64,000 nucleotides of DNA from Paraburkholderia sp. BCC1884 (GCF_900996225.1 NZ_CAAJGL010000079.1:434001-498000); one strand, 5' to 3'; positions 1 through 9,302 are shown, counted from the stretch's first letter. Program-made: numbers and translations. The notes: generated by a model from the sequence alone, not told the origin.

Positions 1-278
1 GATACTTCTTTCCATGGTGCGCAGTCCGGCGGCTGATGTCGTGTAGTAATGGTGGTGTTCGTCCCGGCCCGTGTCGGTGCGCAGTCGCACCCATGCAGGC
101 ATGCATGCCTGCCCGACGGCGTCGGCCCCGTCGCAGGTTCCGATATTGCCCTGGCGCACCGTGCACCTATGTGGGTGGCCGTACAGATAGGCGCGATCCG
201 GAAGCGTTAAATGCCAATCATATGAGGGTAATGGGGCGCTGCCCCACGCACCCTGCGCGAACCGCTTCCGGAGCATTC
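1..278. other. non-coding start of window
   Basis: No gene with a convincing start lies here. A reading frame continues into the glycosyltransferase but has no coding character upstream of its proposed ATG. The stretch holds a perfect 18-base palindrome at 95-112 (half-site GCAGGCATG) and a short GC hairpin at 234-248 (TGGGGC, three-base loop, GCCCCA) just before the glycosyltransferase. The first 46 bases could include the end of an upstream gene, but nothing recognisable is left. Confidence 0.4.
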
Positions 279-1307
279 ATGATCGACCTTCACACCAGGC
301 AGCGCGAAGCCGGCGAATCCGCGCCGCACGCGCAACTGATCTCTATCTGCATACCCGCCTGCAATCGGGCCGACCTGCTCGAAGAAGCGATCGACAGTTG
401 TCTCGCGCAGACCTTTCGCGAATTCGAAATCCTGATCGGCGACGATTCGAGCGACGATAGTTCGCAGAAGGTGGTAGAGCGTTGCCGCTTGCGCAGCGAC
501 CGTCCGATTCGTTACGAACGCAACCAGCCGCGCCTCGGTCAGGCTGCCAATGTGAACCGCCTGTTCGCGCGCGCGCAGGGTGCGCGCCTGCTGCTGCTGC
601 ATGACGACGACCGGCTCGATCCGCGCGCCTTGAGCCTGCTCGACGCCTGCTGGCAACGCTATCCGGACCTGATCGTGGCCTTCGGCAAGCAGCGTGTGAT
701 CCAGCACGACGGCACGCCGCTGCCCGAATCCACCGAGCGGATGAACCGCGATTACCGGCGCGTGGCCGAGCGCGATGGGCGTTTGCCGGTGCCCGCGCTG
801 GCCGGCATCGAGCAGATGTTCCCGAACAACGGTTATCTGATCGATACGCCGACCGCGCGCCGGATCGGCTATCGCACCGTGGCCGAAGTAGGCGACGCGT
901 GCGACTTCGATTTCGGCTTGCGCTGCAGTCTCGACGCAAACGCGATCTGCTTCGTGAACGAGATCGTGTCGGACGTGCGCGAAACGACGCAGGCGATTTC
1001 AAAACAGGCCTTGCCCGCGATGCACGCCTTCATCCAACTGCGCGACAGCGTCGTGCCGGAGCCCGCGCAGGCCGCACGCGACGCAGCGATGCGGCGTCTT
1101 GCGCCGCGCGCGTCGTCCTCGTTTGCGCTGGCCGGGCAGCCGGGCGCCGCCTGGCGGCTGCTGCTCTCCCGGCACTATGCGCCGCGCGAGCGCTTGCGTG
1201 CGCGTTACGTTTACAACGTATGGCTCGCCGCACGCTCGACTTTTCGCTTCATTCTGGTCCCGCGTTTAAATCGGAATCAGAAAGAATGTGGCAAAGCATA
1301 CAGATGA
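279..1307 (+). CDS. Family 2 glycosyltransferase
   Basis: Predicted cytoplasmic or membrane-associated enzyme that adds one sugar to a surface polysaccharide repeat unit from a nucleotide-sugar donor. The 342-aa product has the GT-A opening at residues 22-62 (ISICIPACNR, then GDDSSDDS) and a DxD-type donor/metal motif HDDDR at 108-112; the C-terminal third is not recognisable. I start at ATG 279, preceded by GGAG, because the open frame upstream to 36 is rich in Arg and Cys with no family similarity. The next genes (hydrolase, methyltransferase, ManC) run in the same direction with short gaps, so it is probably one exopolysaccharide operon. Donor and acceptor cannot be told. Confidence 0.85.
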   Translation: MIDLHTRQREAGESAPHAQLISICIPACNRADLLEEAIDSCLAQTFREFEILIGDDSSDDSSQKVVERCRLRSDRPIRYERNQPRLGQAANVNRLFARAQGARLLLLHDDDRLDPRALSLLDACWQRYPDLIVAFGKQRVIQHDGTPLPESTERMNRDYRRVAERDGRLPVPALAGIEQMFPNNGYLIDTPTARRIGYRTVAEVGDACDFDFGLRCSLDANAICFVNEIVSDVRETTQAISKQALPAMHAFIQLRDSVVPEPAQAARDAAMRRLAPRASSSFALAGQPGAAWRLLLSRHYAPRERLRARYVYNVWLAARSTFRFILVPRLNRNQKECGKAYR

Positions 1308-1362
1308 ACCAGGTAATCTTTGCTGTAATGCCTCAAACGGGAGACCCCGTGAGGAGCGTAGC

Positions 1363-3240
1363 GTGAGGCCAGTAGTCTTTGATGGCCAGTTCGGCTGGTT
1401 GCATCCGGCGCGCGGCCCCGAAGGTGTGGTGCTGTGTTATCCGTTCGGGTACGACTCGCTTTGCACGTATCGCGGCATGCGCCGTCTTGCCGAGCGGCTC
1501 GCTGCGCGCGGCATGCCGGTACTGCGTTTCGATTATCCAGGCACCGGCGATTCGGCCGGCGACGCCAGCGAACCCGGCCGCTGGCGCGCGTGGATCGACA
1601 GCATCAAGCAGGCCGTGGCGTTGCTGCGCGAGTCTACCGGCGTGGAGCGCGTCAGCCTGGTCGGACTGCGGCTGGGCGGCATGCTGGCCGCGCTCGCCGC
1701 GCAGGAACTCGGCGATGTGAACGGTCTCGTGCTGCTGGCTCCCGTGCTGTCCGGCAAGAACTATCAACGTGAGTTGCGAGCGCATTATCGTCAGTGGCTG
1801 TCGATTCCGGCCGCGATGGACTGCACGCCCGAAGCCGACACCGACGCATTTGTCGAAGCGTACGGTTTCCGGCTCTATCAGGACACGCTGGAGAGCATGC
1901 GTGCCGTCGACCTGCGCCGCGACGCGAGTCGTCCGGCGCAGCGTGTGTTACTGCTCGATTCGCTGGACCCCGCCCGCATCGACGCGCTGACTGCGCACTA
2001 TCGCGAGCAGGGCCTCGAGGTCGCGCGGCAGGACTTCGCCGAATACAGCAAGTTCATGCTCGAGTCGCTCGACAGCGAGATACCGCATGCGGCGTTCGAG
2101 TCGATCGCCGACTGGTTGAGCGGCGCGCGCGAGCGCGGCGCGAGCGACGCAACGGATGACGTCTGCGCTGGCTACGACGTGCGTCAGCGCGTCGAACCGG
2201 GCGTCATCGAGACGCCTGTATCGCTCGATCAAGGCCGGATGTTCGGCATCTATTGCCTGCCCGAAGCGCCGGCCGATCTGAGTGCGCCTGCCGTGCTGCT
2301 GCTGAACACCGGCGCTGTTTCGCGCATCGGCAATGCGCGGCTCGGCGTCAAACTCGCGCGGCGTCTTGCGCGCCAGGGCATCGTTTCGCTGCGCGTCGAT
2401 CTGCGCGGTCTGGGCGACAGTCAGCCCTCGCGCGATTCGGTGAGCCTCGACGATCTCTACGCGCAGGCGGGCGCCGACGACGCCGCGTGCGCGGCGCGCT
2501 GGCTGAAGGCACGAGGTCATCGCGGCGCGGTGCTGCTCGGCATTTGCGCGGGCGCATTCGTCGGCCTGCATGCGGCGGCGCGTGAGCCGGCGGTGCTCGG
2601 CGCGGTGCTGGTCAATCTGCAGAAATTCACCTGGCGCAACATCTGCGACGAACACGGCAAGCCCACCATCGCGGTCGCTGCGTTCGGCTCGACGCGCAGC
2701 TATCTGCGCTCGATGGCGCAGCCGCGCAAATGGCTGCGTGTCGTCAAGGGGCAGTCGGGCGGCTGGCCGGTCGCGCGCAAGCTCGCCGCGCGCTTCACGT
2801 CCCGGCTCGGGAGCACGCTGGCTGACCGGCTGCAGCGCGTGAGCGGCCTCGAACTGGGCGCACGCGAAGAACGCCGCCTCATCGCCGCGCTCTGTGCGCA
2901 AGGCGGCGACACGCGGCTGGTCTATGGCGTACTCGACGAAGGCGTCGAGGAACTCGAGCGTTACTTCGGCGTGCGCGGTGCGCGACTGCGGCGCTTCGGT
3001 CGCGTGCGCGCGGACTTCTGCGAGCGCACGGATCACGCGATCCTGTCGGCGAGTGCGCAGGACAACGTGATGAACTACGTCGAGGATTATTACCGCACTA
3101 CTTTTGGCGAGATGCGCCAGTCCGATGCGACTCCTGCCCGCGATTCGCGCGCGGCAAACGCGGGCTGGCGACATACGCGGGCCACCCAATGGCTTGTAAA
3201 GCGCGCGCGCGCGTTTCGTCTATTCGGGGAAGCGTCGTAG
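1363..3240 (+). CDS. Tandem two-domain alpha/beta hydrolase
   Basis: A 625-aa protein made of two alpha/beta-hydrolase domains. Domain 1 spans about 10-245, with FDYPGTGDS at 56-64 and nucleophile elbow GLRLG at 101-105. Domain 2 spans about 270-580, with DLRGLGDS at 356-363 and elbow GICAG at 393-397. The usual G-x-S-x-G serine is replaced by Arg in domain 1 and by Cys in domain 2. Hydrolases with a GLRLG elbow are, from memory, known beside exosortase/exopolysaccharide loci; their substrates are unclear. The GTG start at 1363 follows GAGGAG at ideal spacing; the frame further upstream overlaps the previous gene. It may process or transfer an acyl group on the polysaccharide, but this is inference from context. 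Confidence 0.8.
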   Translation: MRPVVFDGQFGWLHPARGPEGVVLCYPFGYDSLCTYRGMRRLAERLAARGMPVLRFDYPGTGDSAGDASEPGRWRAWIDSIKQAVALLRESTGVERVSLVGLRLGGMLAALAAQELGDVNGLVLLAPVLSGKNYQRELRAHYRQWLSIPAAMDCTPEADTDAFVEAYGFRLYQDTLESMRAVDLRRDASRPAQRVLLLDSLDPARIDALTAHYREQGLEVARQDFAEYSKFMLESLDSEIPHAAFESIADWLSGARERGASDATDDVCAGYDVRQRVEPGVIETPVSLDQGRMFGIYCLPEAPADLSAPAVLLLNTGAVSRIGNARLGVKLARRLARQGIVSLRVDLRGLGDSQPSRDSVSLDDLYAQAGADDAACAARWLKARGHRGAVLLGICAGAFVGLHAAAREPAVLGAVLVNLQKFTWRNICDEHGKPTIAVAAFGSTRSYLRSMAQPRKWLRVVKGQSGGWPVARKLAARFTSRLGSTLADRLQRVSGLELGAREERRLIAALCAQGGDTRLVYGVLDEGVEELERYFGVRGARLRRFGRVRADFCERTDHAILSASAQDNVMNYVEDYYRTTFGEMRQSDATPARDSRAANAGWRHTRATQWLVKRARAFRLFGEAS

Positions 3241-3268
3241 ATGGGCATGCAGGTCTAATGGAGCCGCC

Positions 3269-4102
3269 ATGATCAGTCAATCCGAGCTGGACCGCGTCAA
3301 CCGTGTCGCCTGGAATTCGGCGGATGCCGCGCGTGTCTTTACGCTCGACAAGACTTACTCCGACCTCGGCGAACAGGCTGCTTTCGAATGGCTCGCGCCG
3401 CGTTGCGCGGGTGAGCCGCTACTCGATATCGGCGTCGGCACCGGCCGCACGATTCCGCTGATGACCGCGATCTCGAACGACTACACCGGCATCGACTACA
3501 CGCAGAAGCTGCTCGACATGGCGAAGACGCGCCACCCGCAGCGCGACTTGCGTCACATGGACGCGCGCGATATGTCGACGTTGCAGTCGGGCCATTACGG
3601 ACTCGCCGAATTCAGCTGGAACGGTATCGACTGCGTCGACTATAGCGATCGCACGAAGATTCTCGAAGAGATGTACCGCGTCGTGCGGCCCGGCGGCTAT
3701 CTGCTGTTCTCCTCGCACAATCGGGGCGGTCCGGGCTACCAGGAAAATATCTGGCAACTGCTGCCGCACTTCAGCGTCAACCCGCTCAAGCTCGGTTGGC
3801 GCACGCTGCGTTCGATGCGGCGTTTCCAGCTCGGCACGCTGAACTACGTGCGCAACATGAAGCTCAATCGCGACTACGGCGGTTATGCGGTGAAGACCGC
3901 CGCGGCTCACAACTTCGGCATTGTGATCGTCTACACCACCTTGCCCGAGCAGCGCCGCCAGCTGGCGCAAGTGGGTCTGCATTGCGACGCCGTGTTCGGC
4001 AGCACCGAGGGCAACCGGATCGACGACGACGTGGACGAGAGCGACACGTGGTGGTTCCACTTCATCGCTCACAAGCCGTTTGCGGCCAGCCGCTTCGACT
4101 GA
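3269..4102 (+). CDS. SAM-dependent class I methyltransferase
   Basis: Predicted 277-aa cytoplasmic methyltransferase. Motif I is DIGVGTGRT at residues 53-61, the acidic ribose-binding region follows (DYTGIDYT), and VVRPGGYLLFSSHN is the typical post-motif III segment of Methyltransf_11/25 proteins. Length suits a small-molecule or sugar methyltransferase with a C-terminal extension after the Rossmann core. It lies 28 bases after the double hydrolase and before manC, which suggests methylation of a sugar or lipid intermediate of the polysaccharide. The acceptor is not deducible from sequence. Confidence 0.85.
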   Translation: MISQSELDRVNRVAWNSADAARVFTLDKTYSDLGEQAAFEWLAPRCAGEPLLDIGVGTGRTIPLMTAISNDYTGIDYTQKLLDMAKTRHPQRDLRHMDARDMSTLQSGHYGLAEFSWNGIDCVDYSDRTKILEEMYRVVRPGGYLLFSSHNRGGPGYQENIWQLLPHFSVNPLKLGWRTLRSMRRFQLGTLNYVRNMKLNRDYGGYAVKTAAAHNFGIVIVYTTLPEQRRQLAQVGLHCDAVFGSTEGNRIDDDVDESDTWWFHFIAHKPFAASRFD

Positions 4103-4185
4103 CGCGGCAGGAAGGCGGAACAGGGCGGCGCAGCACCTACAAAATAAACCGATCAGACCAGCTTGAACACCAACGGGAATAGCAC

Positions 4186-5781
4186 ATGAATCGTCTTGTT
4201 GAACCCGGCAATCCGCTTACGCACGGTGCGAACGCCACAGAAGCAGCCACACGCCTTTCCGTGCAGCCGGTGATCCTCGCGGGCGGCTCGGGTACGCGGC
4301 TGTGGCCGCTCTCGCGCGAGCGCAATCCGAAACAGTTGATCGGTCTGATGGGCGAGGAGTCGTTGCTGGAGGCCACCTTACGCCGTCTCGACGCGGCATT
4401 CGGCGCGCCGGCAGCCGACCGGCAAGACCCGTGGCACAGCGTCGCGCAGGCCGCGCCACTGGTGGTCTGTAGCGAAGAGTTGCGTCTGCCGACGCGCGAA
4501 TGCCTCGACAAATCCGCTCGCACGGTGCGGATGCTGCTCGAACCGGCGCCGCGCAACACCGCACCGGCGCTCACGGTCGCGGCTCTCGCCGCCCGGGCGG
4601 CGGCCGAACCAGGCGACGATCCGATCATCGTGGCGCTGCCGGCCGATCATCTGATCGCCGATCATGCGACGTTCGGCGCGGCGCTGGCCGAGGCGCTCAG
4701 ACACGCGGCCGATGGCGCGATCGTCACGCTCGGGGTGCCGCCGCAACGCGCGGAAACCGGTTACGGCTATATCCGCACGGGCGTCGCGCTGGGCAGTCAC
4801 GGCGCGCGCGCGATCGAACGTTTCGTCGAGAAGCCGGATGCCGAACTGGCCGAGCGCTACGTCGCTTCAGGCAATTACTGGTGGAATAGCGGCATGTTCG
4901 TGGTGCGCGCGTCGGTGTGGCTCGCGGCGATCGAACTGTGTCGCCCGGCGATCGCGGCCGCCTGCGCGAACGCCTTCGATCACGCCACGGTCGATGGCGA
5001 CGGCGCCTTGCATCTCGCGCGCGATGCGTTCGCCGTCTGTCCGTCCGATTCGATCGACTACGCGGTGATGGAGCGCGTCGCCACCGATGCGCGCCTGACG
5101 GGCGTGGCGGTGCCGCTCGTCGCCGGATGGTCGGACGTGGGCGCGTGGGACTCGGTGTGGGAAGCGTCGAGTAAGGATGCCGACGGCAACGTCGCGCGCG
5201 GGCGCGTCATGTTCGACGGCTCGAGCGACAGCTTCGCGCATTCGGAAGGCCGGCTGGTGGCCTGTGTCGGCGTGAGCGGTCTGGTGGTGGTCGAAACCGC
5301 CGATGCGGTGCTGGTCGTGGCCAAGGATCGCGTGCAGGACGTCAAGGCGGTGGTGAGCCGCCTGAAGGCGCAGCGCGAGGCCGAGGCGCAGGAGCATCGC
5401 AAGGTCGGCCGGCCGTGGGGCTTTTACGACTCGCTCGAACGCGGCGAGCGCTTTCAGGTGAAGCGCATCGTCGTCAAACCGGGCGGGCGGCTTTCCTTGC
5501 AGATGCATCACCATCGCGCCGAACACTGGATCGTGGTGTGCGGTACGGCGCGCGTCACGCGCGGCGAGGAAAGTTTCCTGCTGACGGAGAATCAGTCGAC
5601 GTTCATTCCGCTTGGCGTCACGCACCGGTTGGAAAACCCGGGCAAGACGCCGCTCGAAATGATCGAAGTGCAATCGGGCGGCTATCTCGGCGAGGACGAC
5701 ATCGTGCGCTTCGACGATCAGTATGGCCGCGATCAGGAGAGCGGCCATGCCGGCGAGGGCACTTCAACTTCAGGTCGATGA
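4186..5781 (+). CDS. manC: Mannose-1-phosphate guanylyltransferase / mannose-6-phosphate isomerase
   Basis: Bifunctional enzyme of GDP-mannose synthesis: isomerises fructose-6-P to mannose-6-P and forms GDP-mannose from mannose-1-P and GTP. The N-terminal nucleotidyltransferase domain has the pyrophosphorylase signature LAGGSGTRLWPLSR at about 31-44 and FVEKP in the middle. The C-terminal cupin isomerase domain starts near residue 405 (RPWGFYDSLERGERFQVK) and carries the metal-binding QMHHHRAEHW near 438. The 531-aa length is slightly above the usual 470-520 because of a short N-terminal extension. It supplies the donor for mannose, fucose or rhamnose-containing exopolysaccharide. Homologues are called manC, cpsB, algA or xanB. 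Confidence 0.93.
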   Translation: MNRLVEPGNPLTHGANATEAATRLSVQPVILAGGSGTRLWPLSRERNPKQLIGLMGEESLLEATLRRLDAAFGAPAADRQDPWHSVAQAAPLVVCSEELRLPTRECLDKSARTVRMLLEPAPRNTAPALTVAALAARAAAEPGDDPIIVALPADHLIADHATFGAALAEALRHAADGAIVTLGVPPQRAETGYGYIRTGVALGSHGARAIERFVEKPDAELAERYVASGNYWWNSGMFVVRASVWLAAIELCRPAIAAACANAFDHATVDGDGALHLARDAFAVCPSDSIDYAVMERVATDARLTGVAVPLVAGWSDVGAWDSVWEASSKDADGNVARGRVMFDGSSDSFAHSEGRLVACVGVSGLVVVETADAVLVVAKDRVQDVKAVVSRLKAQREAEAQEHRKVGRPWGFYDSLERGERFQVKRIVVKPGGRLSLQMHHHRAEHWIVVCGTARVTRGEESFLLTENQSTFIPLGVTHRLENPGKTPLEMIEVQSGGYLGEDDIVRFDDQYGRDQESGHAGEGTSTSGR

Positions 5782-6298
5782 ACCGCAGGCCGACCCACAA
5801 TCGGCCTTCGACGAACGGCGGTTTCGTCAGGCGCTGGGGCGCTTCGCCACCGGCGTGGTGGTGATCTCGACGGGCAGCGGCGAGCGCCTGCACGCGATGA
5901 CCGCCAACGCCTTCATGTCGGGCTCGCTCAAACCGCCGCTGATCGTGGTCTCGGTCGGGCATCGCGCGCGCATGCACGAGTGCCTGATGACGACCACGCT
6001 GTTCGGCGTGAGTGTGCTGTCCGAGACCCAGGAGCCGCATAGCCGCCACTTCGCCGGTGAGCCGCAGAACTGGCTCGCGCCGCGCTTTGCGCCCGTGGAA
6101 GGCCTGGCCGACGTGGTGCTGCTCGACCATGCGGCGGCCCGCTTCGCCGCGCGCGTGGTGGACCGCCATCCGTGCGGCGACCACACGTTGTTCGTGGGTG
6201 AGGTACTGGTGTTCTCGCTCGACGAACACGCTCCGCTGATTTTTTTCGGCGGCCGCTATGCGGCGGTGGCGCAGAGCGCGCCCATGCCTTCGGCCTGA
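5747..6298 (+). CDS. Flavin reductase family protein (FMN-binding split barrel)
   Basis: A 183-aa protein of the flavin-reductase-like domain family (HpaC/NtaB type), which uses NAD(P)H to reduce FMN or FAD for a partner monooxygenase. Characteristic segments are FRQALGRFATGVVVIS near residue 20, MTANAFMSGSLKPPLIVVSV, and GDHTLFVGEVL near the C-terminus. The ATG at 5747 follows CAGGAGAG, so the gene starts inside manC and overlaps its 3' end by 35 bases in another frame, implying translational coupling. No monooxygenase partner is adjacent; the nearest FMNH2-dependent one is ssuD, 15 kb away, which lacks a linked reductase. That pairing is speculation. Confidence 0.82.
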   Translation: MPARALQLQVDEPQADPQSAFDERRFRQALGRFATGVVVISTGSGERLHAMTANAFMSGSLKPPLIVVSVGHRARMHECLMTTTLFGVSVLSETQEPHSRHFAGEPQNWLAPRFAPVEGLADVVLLDHAAARFAARVVDRHPCGDHTLFVGEVLVFSLDEHAPLIFFGGRYAAVAQSAPMPSA

Positions 6299-6668
6299 AC
6301 GTTTCCCAGAAACGCTGCGCCGCAGCCGAAGGCGCACGCCTTTCGATCATCATTTCCCGCCACGCTCTCACCACCAGGCTGTGGTGAATCAGACAATTCA
6401 CGTTACTACGTGCGTCTTCGCACTATGCAAATTTTGCAGTGCAGGCACGCTTGGGACGCAAGCTTATGGCCCATCAGGATATGCGGCGTTACACGAACGA
6501 AACAATTCTTCAGAGGGATAACCCTCTCAGGAAGTTTCCCAACTGGCGCAACTGTTTTGAAGCTAGCAACGTATCGTAAAAGAACGAGGACAGACCAATA
6601 GAACGATACACAAGGGCTGCTTGGTCAACAGGAAACGCGGGGGCAAACACCGCTTCGGGGAGAGAGTC
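6299..6668. other. intergenic region upstream of the FadR-type regulator
   Basis: A 370-base gap without a credible gene. It contains a short perfect inverted repeat at 6512-6527 (AGAGGG, ATAA, CCCTCT) about 140 bases before the regulator start. With no T-run next to it, it fits an operator, possibly autoregulatory, better than a terminator. Confidence 0.4.
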
Positions 6669-7388
6669 ATGGAACAGGCAAACAAAGATCGATCGCTCGT
6701 GAGCAAAGTCATGGACGGGCTGGTGACGGGGATCGTCGAAGAAAAGTACGGCGCCATCCTGCCACCGCAGGATGTGCTGTCCAAGGAGTTCGACGTCAGC
6801 CGCACCGTCATGCGCGAGGCGCTGTCGATGCTGCTCGCGCGCGACATGCTGGACGTGCGGCCTAAAATCGGCACGCGCATCCGCTCGATGAGCGATTGGC
6901 GCATGATCGACGAGGACGTCGTGAACTGGCGTTTTCGCGCGAAGCCCGATCCGCTGTTTTTGCGCGACGTGATCGAGTTTCGTATTCTGATCGAGCCGCG
7001 TGCGTCGGCGCAGGCGGCCGCGCGCGGCACCGCTGCGGATATCGCGGCGATTCGCGAAGCATTCGAAGCGTTCCGCGTGATCCGTCCCGGCGAGCCGGGC
7101 TATCAGGAAGCCGACGAGTTGTTCCACACCCGCATCGTGGTGGCGAGCGGCAATCAGTTCTTCAAGCAGATGGCGGCGATCATTCGCGGCGCGCTGTCGA
7201 CGGTGAATCCGATCGTCACCGAGAAGGACGGGCTGTGGGAGTCGGCGATCAAGTCGCACCAGCGGGTGGTCGACGCGATCGAACGGCGCGATCCGAAAGA
7301 GGCGGAGATCGCCTCGCTCGCCATGATCGACTACACGGCGGAAGAGCTGGGCGGCAGGTTCGCGCAGGAACCGCCGGCTCAGGCTTGA
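6669..7388 (+). CDS. FadR/GntR-family transcriptional regulator
   Basis: A 239-aa DNA-binding regulator. It has an N-terminal winged helix (about 10-75, recognition segment SRTVMREALSMLLARDML) and a C-terminal FCD effector domain (about 95-225, starting DVIEFRILIEPRASAQAA). Metal or ligand histidines are present in ELFHTRIVVASGN and KSHQRVVDAIERRD. FCD regulators of this type usually control sugar-acid catabolism (DgoR, UxuR-like). I start at ATG 6669 after GGAGAGAG; a frame-open extension to 6621 lacks a better ribosome site. The next gene is a Gfo/Idh/MocA oxidoreductase, a possible but unproved target. Confidence 0.87.
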   Translation: MEQANKDRSLVSKVMDGLVTGIVEEKYGAILPPQDVLSKEFDVSRTVMREALSMLLARDMLDVRPKIGTRIRSMSDWRMIDEDVVNWRFRAKPDPLFLRDVIEFRILIEPRASAQAAARGTAADIAAIREAFEAFRVIRPGEPGYQEADELFHTRIVVASGNQFFKQMAAIIRGALSTVNPIVTEKDGLWESAIKSHQRVVDAIERRDPKEAEIASLAMIDYTAEELGGRFAQEPPAQA

Positions 7389-7550
7389 GCGTGGCCGCTA
7401 CGGCGGCATGCGAGCGGGTCTGGTGGTTTCCCGAGGGGACCGTGCATCAGGTACGGCGCGAGCCGTGTCCAACGCGCGTGGCTGGCGCCGTGCGCGTTTG
7501 GCATAGGCGACAATAGCGCCTGTTCTGAACTGCATGGACTCGAAGGTACG

Positions 7551-8546
7551 ATGACAATCGCAACGCAGGAAACCTCCGGCGGCCTGATTCGCTGGGGGAT
7601 CGTGGGGACGGGTCGCATTGCCCGTCGCTTCGCGCAGAGTCTCGCGCATGTGCCGCAGGCGCAATTGGGCGCCGTATGGTCGCGTCGCGCGGAACCGGCC
7701 ACGGCCTTCGCGGCGGAATTCGGCGGCGAGGTGTGCGCGAGTTTCGACGCGCTGCTCGCCAGCGGCATCGATGCGCTCTATATCGCCACGGTGCAGGACA
7801 GTCACGCCGACTACGCGGTCGCCGCGTTGCAGGCAGGTCTGCACGTGTTGTGCGAAAAACCCGCCACCATCAACGCGGCGCAGCTCGAGCGCGTGCTCGA
7901 CGCCGCACGTGCCGCGAAACGGTTGTTCATGGAAGCCATGAAGCCGCCGTTCTATCCCCTCTATAGAAAGTTGCGCGCGCATCTGACGGCCGAACCGATC
8001 GGCGCAGTCGGGCTCGTGCGAGCGGGCTGCTCGGTGCCTGGCGTGCCGGACGATCACCCGTCGCTGTCGTTCGAGCATGCGGGCGGCGCGTTGCTCGATA
8101 TCGGCATCTACGAAATATTTCTCGCCGTCGACTGGCTTGGCGCGCCGCGCGAGGTGCAGACGCTCGGGCGACTCGGGCCGACCGGGGTCGATATGTTCGC
8201 GAGCCTGAACAGTCAGCATGAGCGTGGCATCGCCCAATTGTTTTGCGGACTCGATCTGCACGGCAAGGGCGACGCGCTGCTGATGGCGACACAGGGTCAC
8301 GTCACGATTCATGAACCCTGGTGGAACCCGTCACGCGCCACGATCCGTTACGCGGATGGGCGCGTGGTCGAACTCGAGGAACCGTTCGAAGGCGGCGGCC
8401 TGAACTACGAGACCGCGCACTTCTGCGAACTGATTCGTGCAGGTGAACTGGAGAGTCCGCTGATGCCGCACAGCACGTCCTTGCAGATGATCGCGATGGC
8501 GGACGCGGCGCGTGCGGCGCTCGGGTTGAAGTTCAACGGGGAATAG
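7551..8546 (+). CDS. Gfo/Idh/MocA-family oxidoreductase
   Basis: A 331-aa NAD(P)-dependent oxidoreductase acting on a sugar, inositol or related polyol. The Rossmann domain has WGIVGTGRIARRF at 15-27 and the family motif EKPATINA at 102-109, the catalytic-lysine region. The C-terminal GFO/IDH/MocA beta-sheet domain follows (MEAMKPPFYPLYRKL, then SFEHAGGALLDIGIYEI). Length is normal. It stands 162 bases after the FadR-type regulator in the same direction, with a -10-like GACAAT at about 7509. The substrate is unknown. Confidence 0.88.
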   Translation: MTIATQETSGGLIRWGIVGTGRIARRFAQSLAHVPQAQLGAVWSRRAEPATAFAAEFGGEVCASFDALLASGIDALYIATVQDSHADYAVAALQAGLHVLCEKPATINAAQLERVLDAARAAKRLFMEAMKPPFYPLYRKLRAHLTAEPIGAVGLVRAGCSVPGVPDDHPSLSFEHAGGALLDIGIYEIFLAVDWLGAPREVQTLGRLGPTGVDMFASLNSQHERGIAQLFCGLDLHGKGDALLMATQGHVTIHEPWWNPSRATIRYADGRVVELEEPFEGGGLNYETAHFCELIRAGELESPLMPHSTSLQMIAMADAARAALGLKFNGE

Positions 8547-8642
8547 CAGGAAAGGGGCGGCTGAAGGCAGGCCGCGCGAGCCGGGCGGGTGCCGGCGCTG
8601 ACGCCGGTGGATTGGTGACTTACTGGCTCGCGACTCGCGGAA

Positions 8643-9302
8643 TCAATGACTCGACGGCAATGCAAGACGCCGTTCGTACCACCGTTGCACCCATTCGAGC
8701 GCCTGGCACAGCACCCAGTACACGGCTGCGGCGGCCAGATAGAGCGGCAGCGGCTGATAGGTCGAGGCGATGATTTCCTGCGCGCTGCGCAGCAGTTCGG
8801 TCACGGTAATCACCGAGACGAGCGAGGTGTCCTTGATCAGGCTGATGAGGCTGTTCGACAGACTCGGCACGGCGATGCGCAAGGCCTGCGGCGCAATCAC
8901 ATAGCGCAACGTCTGACGACGCGAGAGCCCGAGGCTATACGCGGCCAGCCATTGGCCCGGCTGAATGCCGAGAATCGCGCCGCGCATGCTCTCCGACAGA
9001 TACGCCGCCACATTCGCCGACAACGCGATCACGCCCGCCGGCGTCGGATCGAGCGAGATGCCGAAACTCGGCAAGCCGTAATAGATCACGAAGATCTGCA
9101 CCAGCAGCGGTGTGCCGCGCATCACGCTCACGTAGATCCGCGCGATCCAGTTCAGTGCGCGGTTGTGGCTCACGCCCATCAAGGCGAGCGCGGCGCCCGC
9201 GAGCAGGCCGAAGATCATCGACAGAACCGCGAACTTGACCGTCAGGACGGCGCCCTGCGCGAGCACAGGAAGCGATTCAACGAGCAGGGAAGTGGTGGAC
9301 AT
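8643..9302 (-). CDS. Polar amino acid ABC transporter permease (HisM family)
   Basis: A 219-aa inner-membrane permease with about five hydrophobic segments. It carries the conserved EAA-type loop (AAYSLGLSRRQTLRYVIAPQALRIAVPSL without gaps, near residues 130-160) typical of HEAT/HisM permeases for polar amino acids and cystine. It is transcribed after the binding protein upstream, and a strong hairpin separates the two. No ATP-binding subunit is adjacent, so the ATPase must be encoded elsewhere. Confidence 0.87.
   Translation of the reverse strand: MSTTSLLVESLPVLAQGAVLTVKFAVLSMIFGLLAGAALALMGVSHNRALNWIARIYVSVMRGTPLLVQIFVIYYGLPSFGISLDPTPAGVIALSANVAAYLSESMRGAILGIQPGQWLAAYSLGLSRRQTLRYVIAPQALRIAVPSLSNSLISLIKDTSLVSVITVTELLRSAQEIIASTYQPLPLYLAAAAVYWVLCQALEWVQRWYERRLALPSSH

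Noticed and set aside
1948..3189. 413-aa minus-strand frame over the double hydrolase
   Set aside because: Same shadow effect; plus-strand frame has two recognisable hydrolase domains.
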